DNA from: Micropruina glycogenica
GTDB lineage: Bacteria > Actinomycetota > Actinomycetes > Propionibacteriales > Propionibacteriaceae
Strand: one strand, 5' to 3'
DNA: 64,000 nucleotides
Assembly (NCBI RefSeq): GCF_039524395.1
Contig: NZ_BAAAGO010000044.1
The notes below the pieces were generated by a model that had not been told where the DNA came from, ran no database searches, and saw nothing but the letters and a program-made list of their open reading frames with translations. The position numbers and the translations under genes were made by a program. Positions 8,330 to 18,308 of this stretch are shown here, piece after piece (within the stretch, counting starts at the first letter, position 1; every line of letters starts with the position of its first letter).

Positions 8330-9148
8330 CAGGTGTTGGACGGCGTCGCGGGCTGCGCGACCCTGCTGCTGGCCCCGCTCGCGGGCAGCTGGCAGTGCTG
8401 CGGCCGACATCGACGAGTGGCTTGCGATGCCTGCCTGCAGCAGCACGGCCTCGCTGCCCGCGTCGCGCAGCTTCGCCGCCTGATGTTCGGGACGACGCAC
8501 CACCCGCGCCGAGCGGCCCTGCGGGGCGAGCACCAGCACCCGGTCGCAACCGCTGGCCAGGTCGGCGTTGGCCGGGGAGCGCAGTCCGCCGTCCAGAAAC
8601 GCCCGCCCCTCGATGTGCACCGGGGGCAGCACCCCGGGCATCGCGCAACTCGCGGCGACCGCCAGCGCCAGCGGAACGTCCGAGCGCGGCGTGAAGTACG
8701 CCGGACGGCCCGCGCGGGCATCCACCGCCACCACGATCAGCGCCGGGGGCCAGTCGACATAGCCGATGGCCCGTGCCACCAGGTCGACGAAAGCAGCCTC
8801 GCTGACCGCGGTGGGCCCGGAGGACCGCCGCCCCAGCCACTGCAACGCGTGCCGGCGGCTGGGCCAGACCTGGGCGGCCAACAATCGGCCCACGGCAGCC
8901 GGACGAAGCCGTGCCGCTGCCAACTCAGTGGTGAACCCACGCAGGCCCGCAGGGTCGCCGCCGTTCAGCAACCGCGCCGCCAACAGCGCGCCGGCAGAGG
9001 TTCCGATCACCCGGTCGGCCCCGGGCAGCACCGGTGGAAGTTCGCCCAGCACTGCCGCCGTCCAGCCGATGCCGGTGAGCCCTCCACCACCCAGCACCAC
9101 CGCACGGCGGGGCTCAGCCCCGAGGTCAGGCGATGCGCTGCCAGACAA
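8321..9148 (-). CDS. Patatin-like phospholipase
   Basis: A 275-aa patatin-fold hydrolase. VVLGGGGLTGIGW (residues 18-30) is the oxyanion-hole loop, GTSAG (49-53) holds the nucleophile Ser51, and FLDGG near residue 183 gives the catalytic Asp of the Ser-Asp dyad. Such enzymes cleave acyl chains from lipids. No signal peptide is seen. The ATG lies inside the last codons of the upstream gene (23-nt overlap), so the two genes form an operon. The 3' end runs into a palindromic repeat. The substrate is unknown. Confidence 0.87.
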   Translation of the reverse strand: MSGSASPDLGAEPRRAVVLGGGGLTGIGWTAAVLGELPPVLPGADRVIGTSAGALLAARLLNGGDPAGLRGFTTELAAARLRPAAVGRLLAAQVWPSRRHALQWLGRRSSGPTAVSEAAFVDLVARAIGYVDWPPALIVVAVDARAGRPAYFTPRSDVPLALAVAASCAMPGVLPPVHIEGRAFLDGGLRSPANADLASGCDRVLVLAPQGRSARVVRRPEHQAAKLRDAGSEAVLLQAGIASHSSMSAAALPAARERGQQQGRAARDAVQHLWR

Positions 9149-10208
9149 CGGACACGCTGGGGTCGGTGACGGTCAGCATGTAGCGCACGGACACCTCGTT
9201 CTTCTGATCGACCATGTACTTCTCGCCGTTCTGGGTGAGCGTGCAGCGAAACCTGAAGTTCAGCGTGGTGGCGCCCCGCGCCTGGGTGGGGTCGGCCACG
9301 TCCAACGTGTAGGTGGCGTTCTTCCAGGGGTTGCCCACCAGGTTCCACTTGATCGACTTGGTGTCGAGCTTCTGCCCCACGGCCACCGTGACGCTGTTGG
9401 GGCACCCCTGCGGGCTCGGGTCGCGCTTGGCCAGGCACGCCTTGACCGCCTTCTCGGCGATGGCGTTCGCAGCCTTCACACCCTTGCTGGTCAACGTGGG
9501 CTCGAGCCCGGCCTTGACGTCGTCGCCCACCGCCGCCACAAGCACTGGTCGATCGGCCAGCGTGATCTCGTCGACGTCTTCACCGAAGGTGTACGACCCC
9601 GGAAAGACCTCGATGTGTGCGGTGTTGGTGAGCGGCTGGCCGTTCAGCGTCGGCCCCAGCGTGGCCGGCAACGCGCCGGGGTCGATCGTCGAGGTGACCT
9701 GCTGCAGCCGCCAGCCGGCATCAGTCTGGGCGACTGAGAAGGTGATGGTGGCTCGGTGGTCGCCGATGCTGACCTCGGCCGGCACCTGCACCGTGCCGCT
9801 GCCGCCCACCTCGGGCACGTTCACCACGGTGAGCGGCCCGGTCTTGTTGGACGACTCGAGCACCGCCCGGGTGAGCAGCGCGGTGTCGGTGGGCTTGGTC
9901 AGCGCGAACTGCAAAGCCCGGTCGGCGTCGCTGCCGGCCAGGGCGTCCAAGAAGCCGCGGACGGCCTGCTGCGGCGTGGCCGACGAGATGCCGTTCTGCG
10001 CCGGCTGCGGCCGCAACGCCCACGCGATGCTGCCGATCAGGGCGAGCACGACCAGCACGGCGGCGGCGATCCACAACAGCCGTGGACGGCGCAGCGCCGC
10101 CCGGGTCGAGGTTTCGGTGGCCTCGGGCGGTTCGGCCTGGCCTGTCGCGCCGTCCGGATCGACCGGGTCGGGCTGGGCGTCGGAGGGCGCGGAATCGTCA
10201 TTCACCAC
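9126..10208 (-). CDS. Membrane-anchored protein with extracytoplasmic NTF2-like domains
   Basis: A 360-aa protein of unknown function. A Pro/Glu/Asp-rich cytoplasmic tail (1-43) precedes one transmembrane helix (about 44-64), and the rest should lie outside. From about residue 78 ATPQQAVRGFLDALAGSDADRALQFA has the look of an NTF2/DUF4878-type lipoprotein domain, and a second module begins near TLTSKGVKAANAIAEKAVKACL. Two cysteines at CLAKRDPSPQGC could form a disulfide. It is the first gene of a two-gene operon with the patatin and is divergent from the amidoligase operon. Confidence 0.7.
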   Translation of the reverse strand: MVNDDSAPSDAQPDPVDPDGATGQAEPPEATETSTRAALRRPRLLWIAAAVLVVLALIGSIAWALRPQPAQNGISSATPQQAVRGFLDALAGSDADRALQFALTKPTDTALLTRAVLESSNKTGPLTVVNVPEVGGSGTVQVPAEVSIGDHRATITFSVAQTDAGWRLQQVTSTIDPGALPATLGPTLNGQPLTNTAHIEVFPGSYTFGEDVDEITLADRPVLVAAVGDDVKAGLEPTLTSKGVKAANAIAEKAVKACLAKRDPSPQGCPNSVTVAVGQKLDTKSIKWNLVGNPWKNATYTLDVADPTQARGATTLNFRFRCTLTQNGEKYMVDQKNEVSVRYMLTVTDPSVSVVWQRIA

Positions 10209-10293
10209 CGGGACAGGCTACCGAGTGTGCCAACCTGCGTTTCAGTGACGTTTCGGTGCCGGCCAACCTGATGTCGGGGCCGGTTTCGGCCAC

Positions 10294-10309
10294 TAGATTC
10301 ACTCGAGTG
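10294..10309 (+). promoter_or_regulatory. -10 box for a leaderless amidoligase operon transcript
   Basis: TAGATT (10294-10299) lies 7 nt before the GTG at 10307, the spacing expected for leaderless transcription. No Shine-Dalgarno precedes either this GTG or the in-frame ATG at 10271, which supports the GTG as the start. Confidence 0.6.
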
Positions 10310-13300
10310 ACGATCCGGGTAGCGCTCGAACACCGCACGACGTACACCTTCGCCGAACCGGTGGAGGTGTTTCCGCACACGGTTCGGCTGCGGCCGGCGC
10401 CGCACTCGCGCACGCCCATCGCGGCCTACTCGCTGACGGTGAGCCCACGCAACCACTTCATCAACTGGCAGCAGGACCCGTTCGGCAACTACCTGGCCCG
10501 GCTGGTGTTTCCCGAGCCGGTGAAAGAACTCGACATCACTGTCGACGTGGTGGCCGACATGACGGTGATCAACCCGTTCGACTTCTTTCTCGAGCCCTAC
10601 GCCGAGCGCTTCCCCTTCGAATACCCCGACGCCCTGCGCGCCGACCTCGAGCCCTACCTGCGTCGGGTCGACGAGGGCGGCACCGGCCCGGGCCCGCTGG
10701 TGCGCGAGTGGGTGCAGCGGCACATCACCGACGCCTACGCCGGGCTGACCGGCGACGACCGGCCCCGCATGGTCGACTTCCTGGTCGCCGTGAACACCGC
10801 CCTGCAGGCCGACATCGCCTACACCGTGCGGCTCGAACCGGGCGTGCAGACCCCCGACACCACCCTGGCCAACGCGCTCGGCTCGTGCCGCGACTCGGCG
10901 TGGGTGCTGGTGTCGGTGCTGCGCGAGGCCGGCCTGGCGGCGCGGTTCGTGTCGGGCTACCTGGTGCAACTGCGCTCAGACGTCGAAGAGTTGGACGGCC
11001 CCAGCGGCCCGGCCGAAGACTTCACCGACCTGCACGCCTGGGCCGAGGTGTTCGTGCCCGGCGCGGGCTGGATCGGCCTCGACCCCACCTCGGGACTGTT
11101 CGCGGGCGAGGGCCATATTCCCTTGTCGGCGACCCCGCACCCGTCGTCCGCGGCACCGATCACGGGCTCGACCGCACCGGTGTCGGTGACCATGAGCTTC
11201 AGCAACACCGTGCGCCGGGTGCACGAGGACCCCCGCGTCACCAAGCCCTACACCGAGACCCAATGGGCCGCCGTCGACGCCCTCGGCCAGCGGGTGGACG
11301 AGCTGCTGACCGCTGGCGACGTGCGCCTGACCATGGGCGGCGAGCCGACCTTCGTCTCGGCCGACGACACCGCCACGCCGCAGTGGGAGGGCGCCGCCGA
11401 CGGCCCCGAGAAGCGGGCGCTGGCCCAGGCCCTGGCGGCCCGGCTCGAGCAGCGCTGGGCGCCGGGCGGGGTCGTCCACCACGGCCAGGGCAAGTGGTAC
11501 CCCGGCGAAGACCTGCCGCGCTGGAACATCGCGATCACCTGGCGCACCGACGGCCTGGCGATCTGGGAGGACCGCACGCTGCTGGCCAACCCCTGGGACG
11601 AACCGGCGGTCAAACCCGGTTCGCTCGAGGCGCAGACCGCGGCCCGCGACCTGGCGGTGTACATCGCCGGTGGGCTCGGCGTGCCGATCGGCCACGTGCT
11701 GCCCGGCTACGAAGACCCGCTGGTCGAGCTGATGGGCGAGGCTCAACTGCCCGAGGGCAGGCGTCCGGACGACCTCGACCCCGACGACCCGGCGATGGCC
11801 GACGAGGCCGCCCGCGCCGCCGAGATCGACCGCATCGACGCCACCCGGGGCACTGCCCGCGGCTGGGTCGTGCCGCTGTTCCGGTTGGTCGACGAGCAGC
11901 AGTGGGGCACGGCGCGCTGGCGCACCCGCCGCCGGCACTTGTTCCTCACCCCCGGCACCTCGCCGATGGGATTCCGGCTGCCGCTGTCGTCCCTGGCCTG
12001 GGCCGAGGCGCCCGACGACATCGAACGCTCCCCGCTCGAGATGACCGGGCTGCTGCCGATCATCGTCGACGGCGAGGCACCCGCGGCGGTCGTGCACGAC
12101 ATCGAGGATGCGCCGCGCACCGCCCTCTGCGTCGAAGAGCGCGACGGCCTGCTGCACGTGTTTCTGCCGCCGTTGACCAAGCTCGAGGACGCCCTCGAAC
12201 TGCTCAGCGTGGTCGAGGGGGCGGCCGCGGCGGTCGAGTTGCCGGTGGTGCTCGAGGGCTACCCGCTGCCGTTCGACCTGCGCACCAAGACCATCTCGGT
12301 GACCCCCGACCCGGGCGTGATTGAGGTGAACACACAACCCACGTCGAGCTGGCCCGAACAGCGCGACCTCACCCTGTCGCTGTACGACGACGCCCGGCGC
12401 ACCCGGCTGGCCACCGAGAAGTTCGACCTCGACGGCACCCACACCGGCACCGGCGGCGGCAACCACTTCACGCTGGGCGGCGCCACGCCCACCGACTCGC
12501 CGTTGCTGCGCCGGCCCGACCTGCTGCGCTCGCTGATCACCTACTGGCAGCATCATCCGGCCTTGTCGTACGTGTTCTCGGGCCGGTTCATCGGCCCGAC
12601 CTCCCAGGCGCCGCGGGTGGACGAGGGGCGCCACGAAACCCTCTACGAACTCGAGATCGCCTTCGCCGAGCTCGACCGGGTGACCGCCGACGCCGAGTCG
12701 TTCAAGCCCGAGCACGACGACCTGCCGCCGCTGCCCTGGAACACCGACCGGCTGCTGCGCCACCTGCTCACCGACCTGACCGGCAACACCCACCGGTCTG
12801 AGTTCTGCATCGACAAGCTGTACTCGCCCGATTCGCAGCGAGGCCGGCTGGGCCTGCTGGAGCTGCGCGGTTTCGAGATGCCCCCACACGCCCAGATGGC
12901 GCTGGTGCAGGCCCTGCTGGTGCGTTGCCTGGTGGCGATGTTCTGGCAGCGCCCCTACCTCGGCCCGCTGATTCGCTGGGGCACCCGCCTGCACGACCGC
13001 TTCCTGCTGCCGGCGTTCGCCGCCGCCGACCTGCGCGAGGTGGTCGCCGACGTCAACGAGTGGCTCGACCAGGTGGCTCCGGGCAGCCGGTTCGACGCCG
13101 CCTGGTTCGATCCGTTCCTCGAGTTCCGCTTCCCGCGGCTGGGCGAAACCCGGCTCGCGGGCGTCCACCTCGAACTGCGGCAGGCCATCGAGCCCTGGCA
13201 CGTGCTGGGCGAGGAGGCCACCAGCGGCGGCACCGCCCGCTACGTCGACAGCTCGGTCGAACGCGTCCAACTCGCCGTCTCGGGCCTGATCGAAGGCCGG

Positions 13301-13756
13301 CACGTGGTGACCTGCAACGGCGTGCCGGTGCCGCTCACCGCGGTCGCCAACGGCGGCTGGGGCACGGCCCTCGGCTCGGACGACGCCCCTGCCGCGGCCG
13401 GCATGTTCGTCGGCGGCGTGCGGTACCGGGCGTGGGCGCCGTGGTCGGCGCTGCACCCCACCATGGGCGTGCACGCGCCGCTGACCTTCGACCTGGTCGA
13501 CACCTGGAACAACCGATCGCTGGGCGGGTTCACCTACCACGTCACCCACCCGGGCGGACGCAGCTACGACACCTACCCGGTGAACGCCGTCGAGGCCGAG
13601 TCGCGGCGCGCCTCGCGGTTCAGCGACCAGGGCCACACCCCCGGCCCGATCGACGTGGCCGGCTGGCCGTCGGCGCAGTCGGTGTTCTCGCCGATGGGCA
13701 CCGAATACCCCTGCACGCTCGATCTCAGGCGCTATTCCCCCGGGCATTTGGGCTAG
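10307..13756 (+). CDS. Transglutaminase-like / DUF2126 amidoligase fusion
   Basis: A 1149-aa two-part protein. Residues 1-90 are the bacterial transglutaminase N-terminal domain. Residues about 160-265 are a transglutaminase core with the full triad: Cys194 (GSCRDSAW), His243 (DLHAWAEV) and Asp259 (GLDPTSG). From about residue 325 (LTMGGEPTFVSADD) to the end is DUF2126, a putative amidoligase of the glutamine-synthetase-like COOH-NH2 ligase fold. DUF2126 with transglutaminase, circularly permuted ATP-grasp and alpha-E genes is a conserved neighbourhood proposed to make or cut peptide tags or small peptides. It starts a three-gene operon. No signal peptide. The substrates are unknown. Confidence 0.88.
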   Translation: MTIRVALEHRTTYTFAEPVEVFPHTVRLRPAPHSRTPIAAYSLTVSPRNHFINWQQDPFGNYLARLVFPEPVKELDITVDVVADMTVINPFDFFLEPYAERFPFEYPDALRADLEPYLRRVDEGGTGPGPLVREWVQRHITDAYAGLTGDDRPRMVDFLVAVNTALQADIAYTVRLEPGVQTPDTTLANALGSCRDSAWVLVSVLREAGLAARFVSGYLVQLRSDVEELDGPSGPAEDFTDLHAWAEVFVPGAGWIGLDPTSGLFAGEGHIPLSATPHPSSAAPITGSTAPVSVTMSFSNTVRRVHEDPRVTKPYTETQWAAVDALGQRVDELLTAGDVRLTMGGEPTFVSADDTATPQWEGAADGPEKRALAQALAARLEQRWAPGGVVHHGQGKWYPGEDLPRWNIAITWRTDGLAIWEDRTLLANPWDEPAVKPGSLEAQTAARDLAVYIAGGLGVPIGHVLPGYEDPLVELMGEAQLPEGRRPDDLDPDDPAMADEAARAAEIDRIDATRGTARGWVVPLFRLVDEQQWGTARWRTRRRHLFLTPGTSPMGFRLPLSSLAWAEAPDDIERSPLEMTGLLPIIVDGEAPAAVVHDIEDAPRTALCVEERDGLLHVFLPPLTKLEDALELLSVVEGAAAAVELPVVLEGYPLPFDLRTKTISVTPDPGVIEVNTQPTSSWPEQRDLTLSLYDDARRTRLATEKFDLDGTHTGTGGGNHFTLGGATPTDSPLLRRPDLLRSLITYWQHHPALSYVFSGRFIGPTSQAPRVDEGRHETLYELEIAFAELDRVTADAESFKPEHDDLPPLPWNTDRLLRHLLTDLTGNTHRSEFCIDKLYSPDSQRGRLGLLELRGFEMPPHAQMALVQALLVRCLVAMFWQRPYLGPLIRWGTRLHDRFLLPAFAAADLREVVADVNEWLDQVAPGSRFDAAWFDPFLEFRFPRLGETRLAGVHLELRQAIEPWHVLGEEATSGGTARYVDSSVERVQLAVSGLIEGRHVVTCNGVPVPLTAVANGGWGTALGSDDAPAAAGMFVGGVRYRAWAPWSALHPTMGVHAPLTFDLVDTWNNRSLGGFTYHVTHPGGRSYDTYPVNAVEAESRRASRFSDQGHTPGPIDVAGWPSAQSVFSPMGTEYPCTLDLRRYSPGHLG

Positions 13757-13793
13757 TGACATGCCGGGCGACCCGACCCCGTAAGGTGGCGCC

Positions 13794-16304
13794 ATGTCTG
13801 CGGCGGTGAGCATCGAAACCGGGGTACTCGACGAGTACCGCGCGCGGCTGGGCGCCGACGCCGTCGACGAACTGGTCACTTCCGACGGCCTGCGCAGCGA
13901 CCAGGCGGCCCTCGGTGCCGCGGTCAACGCGATGGGCATGGGCGGGCTGCAGGCGGCCCGGGCCGAGGCGCGCACGTTCGCGTCCGACGAGGGCGTCACC
14001 TACGGCACCGAACGCCGCGGTAGCCGCAACTGGGCGATCGACCCGATTCCGGTGCTGATCGGCGCCGCCGAATGGCAGGCGCTGGAAACCGGGTTGCGGC
14101 GACGCGCCAACCTGCTCGACCTGGTGCTCACCGACGTGTACGGCGAGCGCAACCTGATGCGGCGCCGGGTCATTCCGCCCGAGGTCATCCTCGGCCACGA
14201 CGGCTACATCAGGCAGACCGACGGCATCGGCGCCCCCGGCCGTCGCCAGCTGGTGGTGGCGGCCACCGACCTGGGCCGCGACGCCACCGGCCAGTGGACC
14301 GTGATCTCAGACCGCACCCAGGCGCCGTCCGGCCCCGGGTATGCGATGGCCACCCGGCGGATCATCTCGCGGGTAATGGCCGGCCTGCACCGATCGACCC
14401 CCCTGGCCCGGCTGCGCGGCTTCTTTCAGACCTTCTCGGCTTCGCTGCAAGACGCGTCGCCGACGGCCACCGAGCCGCCCCGGGTGGTGCTGCTCACCCC
14501 CGGGCCGGGCAGTGAGACCGCCTTCGAACAGGCCTACCTGGCCACCCTGCTGGGCTTTCCGCTGGTCGAGGCCGACGACCTGGTGATGCAGAAGGGCAAG
14601 GTGTGGCTTCGGGCCGGCGACCGGCTCGAAGAGGTCGACGTGATTCTGCGCCGGGTGGACGCCGCCTACTCAGACCCGCTCGAACTGCGCGGCGACTCGC
14701 AACTGGGCATTCCCGGGCTGATCGAGGCGGCCCGCACGCGCAACGTGGCCGTGGTGAACCCGGTGGGTGCCGGGGTGCTCGAGAACCCGGGGCTGGTGGC
14801 GCACCTGAACGCCGCGGCCCGCGCGCTGCTCGGCGAAGACCTGGCGCTGCCCATGCCCCCGACATGGTGGTGCGGCGACGACGCGTCCCGATCGCACGTG
14901 CTGGCCAACCTGGGCCATCTGGTGCTCAAGCCGATCTCGCGCTCGTCGGGGCCGTTGCGGTACGGCTGGCTGCTCACCGCCGCAGAACGCGCCGACCTGG
15001 CGGCCGCGATCGCCGCCGAGCCGTGGGCCTGGTGCGGGCAGGAGCCGATGCAGCTGTCGACCGCTCCGGTGGTCACCCGCAGCGGGCTCGAGCCGCGCCG
15101 ATTCGTGCTGCGCACCTTCGGGGTGGCGCACGACGACGACTACCACTACCTGCCCGGCGGCCTGGGCCGGGTGGCCGCGCGGGTCGGCGAGTACACCGTC
15201 TCGAACTTCACCGGCGCCCTCGCCAAGGACGTCTGGGTGATCAGCTCCGAAGCCGACCAGCCCAGCGTCGGGCGCGCCCGCCGGCTCGGCCTGCCCCCGG
15301 TCACCCGGGCCTACGGCCTGTCGCCCCGCGTGGCTGACAACCTGTACTGGATGGGCCGCTACGCCGAACGCGCCGAGGGCACCGCCCGGCTGCTCAAGGT
15401 GGTCGACGACTTCGCCGAAGACAACAGCAGCCGCACCGGCACCCCCGGCGCGAGGGCCACCGAGATTCTGCTCGACGCCGTCGCCTGGGTGACCGTCACC
15501 GGTGCGATCAGGCACGACGAGTCGTCCCTGACCTACCTGCGCCGGGCCGTGTTGGACGCCACCCGCACCGGCACGGTGCGGCACTGCGCCAACCAGGTGA
15601 CCAACGCCGCCCAGCACGTGCGCGACCTGCTGAGCGTCGACACCTGGTCGGTGATCGGACGACTGCAGCAGACCCTGGCCGAGACCCCCGACGACGACGA
15701 CCAGCTGCAGCCGGTGCTGGCAGACGTGCTCGAGTCGCTGCTGGCGCTGGCCGGCATCATGGCGCAGAGCATGGTGCGCGACGAGTCGTGGGCGTTTCTC
15801 GACGCGGGCTGCCGCATGGAACGCGCGCAGATGACCCTGGCCCTGCTGGCCCGCACGGTGACCGCCGACCGGGGCCGCGAGGTCGACGACCTGGTGGTCG
15901 AGGGTGTGCTGCGCGCGGGCGAGTCGATCATCACCCACCGCCGGCGGGCGGCCGCTGGCACCGGCCCCACGGTGGCGCTGGAGTCGGCGGTCGACCTGCT
16001 GCTGCTCGACCGGGTGAACCCGCGTTCGGTGCTGTACCAGGCCGAGTCGCTGGCCGCCGACCTCAGCCTGCTGGGCGACGAGGCGTCCGCCGCGCGGGCG
16101 CTGCGGCTGTCGAACGAACTGGGCGAGGTCGACATCGCCGACCTGCTGCGGCCCGATCGGCTGGCGGTTCGGCTGGCCGCCTTGGAGCAGGAGTTCCGCG
16201 GGTTGTCGGACGACCTGGCCGCGCGGCACTTCTTGCGTCAGGCGCCGCGCCGGGCGCAGACCTCGGGCTGGGGCAACCCGTGGCAGGTGACCGATGGTGA
16301 CTGA
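13794..16304 (+). CDS. Circularly permuted ATP-grasp / alpha-E fusion protein
   Basis: An 836-aa fusion. The first 500 residues are a circularly permuted ATP-grasp ligase (DUF404/DUF407 type), with the typical YGTERRGSRNWAIDPIP start and FVLRTFGV near the end of the domain. From about residue 509 (LSPRVADNLYWMGRYAERAE) the alpha-helical alpha-E domain (DUF403) follows to the C-terminus. In many genomes these two are separate neighbouring genes. ATP-grasp enzymes join a carboxylate to an amine through an acyl phosphate, so peptide-bond synthesis is expected. TAAGGT 6 nt before the ATG suggests a further leaderless start. The 3' end overlaps the next gene by 11 nt. Confidence 0.9.
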   Translation: MSAAVSIETGVLDEYRARLGADAVDELVTSDGLRSDQAALGAAVNAMGMGGLQAARAEARTFASDEGVTYGTERRGSRNWAIDPIPVLIGAAEWQALETGLRRRANLLDLVLTDVYGERNLMRRRVIPPEVILGHDGYIRQTDGIGAPGRRQLVVAATDLGRDATGQWTVISDRTQAPSGPGYAMATRRIISRVMAGLHRSTPLARLRGFFQTFSASLQDASPTATEPPRVVLLTPGPGSETAFEQAYLATLLGFPLVEADDLVMQKGKVWLRAGDRLEEVDVILRRVDAAYSDPLELRGDSQLGIPGLIEAARTRNVAVVNPVGAGVLENPGLVAHLNAAARALLGEDLALPMPPTWWCGDDASRSHVLANLGHLVLKPISRSSGPLRYGWLLTAAERADLAAAIAAEPWAWCGQEPMQLSTAPVVTRSGLEPRRFVLRTFGVAHDDDYHYLPGGLGRVAARVGEYTVSNFTGALAKDVWVISSEADQPSVGRARRLGLPPVTRAYGLSPRVADNLYWMGRYAERAEGTARLLKVVDDFAEDNSSRTGTPGARATEILLDAVAWVTVTGAIRHDESSLTYLRRAVLDATRTGTVRHCANQVTNAAQHVRDLLSVDTWSVIGRLQQTLAETPDDDDQLQPVLADVLESLLALAGIMAQSMVRDESWAFLDAGCRMERAQMTLALLARTVTADRGREVDDLVVEGVLRAGESIITHRRRAAAGTGPTVALESAVDLLLLDRVNPRSVLYQAESLAADLSLLGDEASAARALRLSNELGEVDIADLLRPDRLAVRLAALEQEFRGLSDDLAARHFLRQAPRRAQTSGWGNPWQVTDGD

Positions 16305-17223
16305 GGTGCGGCCCGACCACTACGCGCCCCGGCGGTATCGGGTGCGGCACACGACCATCTACACCTACGACGACGACGTCGAGGCGTGCTACGAACGCGG
16401 CTTTCTGCGACCGCTCGAAACGTGGTCGCAGCAGGTGGTGACCAACGAGGTGGCGGTGTCGCCCGAGCCGCAGGTGATCAGCCAACACGTCGACCACTTC
16501 GGCAATCACAGTTTCTACGTCGAGATTCGCGACCCGCATCGCGAGCTGGTGGTGAGCAAGACGGCCTTCGTCGACGTGGCCTGGCCGCGCCCGGTGCTCG
16601 AATCGCTGAACGCGTTCACGGTGGCCGAGGCGGTGGCCCGGGTCGAGGCCGAGGCCGACGCCGTGGTGCACGCGGAGTTTCTGCTGCCGTCCGATCTGGT
16701 CGATCTGGGGCCCGAGGTACTGGCCTACGCCCGGCAGATCCTGTGGGCCGACCGGCCGCTGGGCGACGCGCTGGTGGGGCTGTACTCGACGATCTACCGC
16801 GACTTCAAGTACGAACTCGGGGCCACCTCGGTGCGCACCACGCTGCCCGAACTGCTCGAACTGCGGCGCGGCGTCTGCCAAGACTTCGCGCACCTCGCGG
16901 TGGGCTGCCTGCGCTCGATCGGGCTGCCGGCCCGGTACGTGTCTGGGTACGTCGAGACCTCTCCCCCGCCCGGCCAGCCGAAGCTCGAGGGGTCGGACGC
17001 CTCGCACGCCTGGACCTCGGTGCTGGTGCCCGGCGGCGAGTGGATCGACCTCGACCCCACGAACGACCACTTCGCCGACTCGCGCTACATCGTCACCGCG
17101 TGGGGCCGCGACTTTCGCGACGTGTCACCGCTGAAGGGCGTGATCTACACCGAGTCGAAGAAGTCGAAGCTCGAGGTGAAGGTCGACGTCTTCCGGGTGA
17201 ACGCCGACGGCACGCTGACCTGA
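16294..17223 (+). CDS. Transglutaminase-like protease
   Basis: A 309-aa transglutaminase-like protein, with the bacterial transglutaminase N-terminal domain (1-95) and core domain. The catalytic triad is complete: Cys195 (RRGVCQDFAH), His238 (SHAWTSV) and Asp254 (IDLDPTND). Many members of this superfamily are peptidases rather than cross-linkers. The ATG lies inside the 3' end of the ATP-grasp gene, so it is the third gene of the same operon. A plausible role is to remove or process the peptide bond made by the ligases upstream. Confidence 0.9.
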   Translation: MVTEVRPDHYAPRRYRVRHTTIYTYDDDVEACYERGFLRPLETWSQQVVTNEVAVSPEPQVISQHVDHFGNHSFYVEIRDPHRELVVSKTAFVDVAWPRPVLESLNAFTVAEAVARVEAEADAVVHAEFLLPSDLVDLGPEVLAYARQILWADRPLGDALVGLYSTIYRDFKYELGATSVRTTLPELLELRRGVCQDFAHLAVGCLRSIGLPARYVSGYVETSPPPGQPKLEGSDASHAWTSVLVPGGEWIDLDPTNDHFADSRYIVTAWGRDFRDVSPLKGVIYTESKKSKLEVKVDVFRVNADGTLT

Positions 17224-17225
17224 CC

Positions 17226-17400
17226 CATGGTCGTCCCGTTGAACGCCGGGGATCTGCCAACTAGCGTGGCGAGATGACGTCCGATTTGGAACGCTTCCAG
17301 CCTCACTGAGCGGGAACCCGTGTCGAGTCGGACGCAATCGCACGGCCTCGCCGATGACGGGGTGTTCGTCATCCCGGCGAACGCCGGGATCTCCCAAAGT
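17226..17400. repeat. REP-type palindromes
   Basis: Two copies of the CCGGCG-AACGCCGGGATCT family (about 17226-17262 and 17368-17395) lie between converging genes. The second is near-perfect (ATCCCGGCG/CGCCGGGAT with a short AA loop). The rest of the 216-bp gap shows nothing else. Confidence 0.65.
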
Positions 17401-17439
17401 AGCCCGGCATGACGGACGCCCCGAGACCGTCCGGCACTC

Positions 17440-18090
17440 TCAGCGGCGCGGCTCCAGGCTGGGCCCAACGTTGGTGACCAGCCACTCGACGAGTGGCGTG
17501 ATGCGCGCCCACTGCTCGGCGACGCGCTCGACCACGTCGGCGGTGGGCAGCCAGGTCGGTTCGCCGACGTTTTTGAGCACCACCAGGCTCTGCCGCCGCA
17601 TCAGGTCGAGTCGTGGGTGGTCGGCCGGCACCCCGCGAGGGCGGGTGGCCACCTGGTCGCCGCCCACCTCGAAGCCGTCCGCGGTCAGGGCTTGGACGAT
17701 CTGGGCCAGTTCGGTGCCCGAACCGGCGGAGTCGATCGCGGCCCGCTGCCGGGCCAGTTGGTCGCGTCCGCTCGGGTAGTAGCCGCCACCCACGCTCAGC
17801 CCGTCCGCGTTGATGCGCAGGTAGTGCCCCATGCCGGGCGCGGCCAGACACAGACCGCCCTGCTCGCTCTTGTAGGGACGCTTGTCGGCACTGAACCGCA
17901 CGTCGCGGTGGGGCCGAAACAGGTGCGCATCGCCGAACCGGGGCGCGAGATCGTCCAGCAGTCGGGTGAGCGGCGCCTTCACCGAGGTGCGGTAGCGCTC
18001 GGCGTTGGCGGCCCACCACCCCCGGTTGTTGTTCAGGGCGAGCTCGGCGTAGAAGTCGACGGCGTCGAACGGGATGCCAACAGTGGTCAC
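17440..18090 (-). CDS. DUF2461 family protein
   Basis: A 216-aa cytosolic protein of the DUF2461 (TIGR02453) family, which has no settled function. Diagnostic stretches are LALNNNRGWWAANAERYRT near the start, FRPHRDVRFSADKRPYKSEQ and GGGYYPSGRDQLARQRAAID. I chose the GTG at 18090, which lies 6 nt after a CACAAT -10-like box (leaderless start); the frame continues to 18126 without family similarity. No operon partner. Confidence 0.85.
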   Translation of the reverse strand: MTTVGIPFDAVDFYAELALNNNRGWWAANAERYRTSVKAPLTRLLDDLAPRFGDAHLFRPHRDVRFSADKRPYKSEQGGLCLAAPGMGHYLRINADGLSVGGGYYPSGRDQLARQRAAIDSAGSGTELAQIVQALTADGFEVGGDQVATRPRGVPADHPRLDLMRRQSLVVLKNVGEPTWLPTADVVERVAEQWARITPLVEWLVTNVGPSLEPRR

Positions 18091-18308
18091 GGCGTCATTG
18101 TGCACCCAGGCTGCTGCCCAGGTCATGGCGGCGTTCCCCGTAGCGAGAAGCCCAATGGAGCCGTCTGCACAGACTTGTCCACAACCGGTGGATGACTTAC
18201 ACGGCTGTCATTCCGCGCGGTGACACAACTCATTGGGGTCGGTCTTCGCCATGAGTGCGAGATCGCCGCGATCGGCCACCGGACGAACTCGGCTTCTAGA
18301 CTGTGCCC

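Noticed and set aside
10976..13999. Open frame of 1007 codons on the minus strand
   Set aside because: Antisense shadow of the transglutaminase-DUF2126 gene with no family features.
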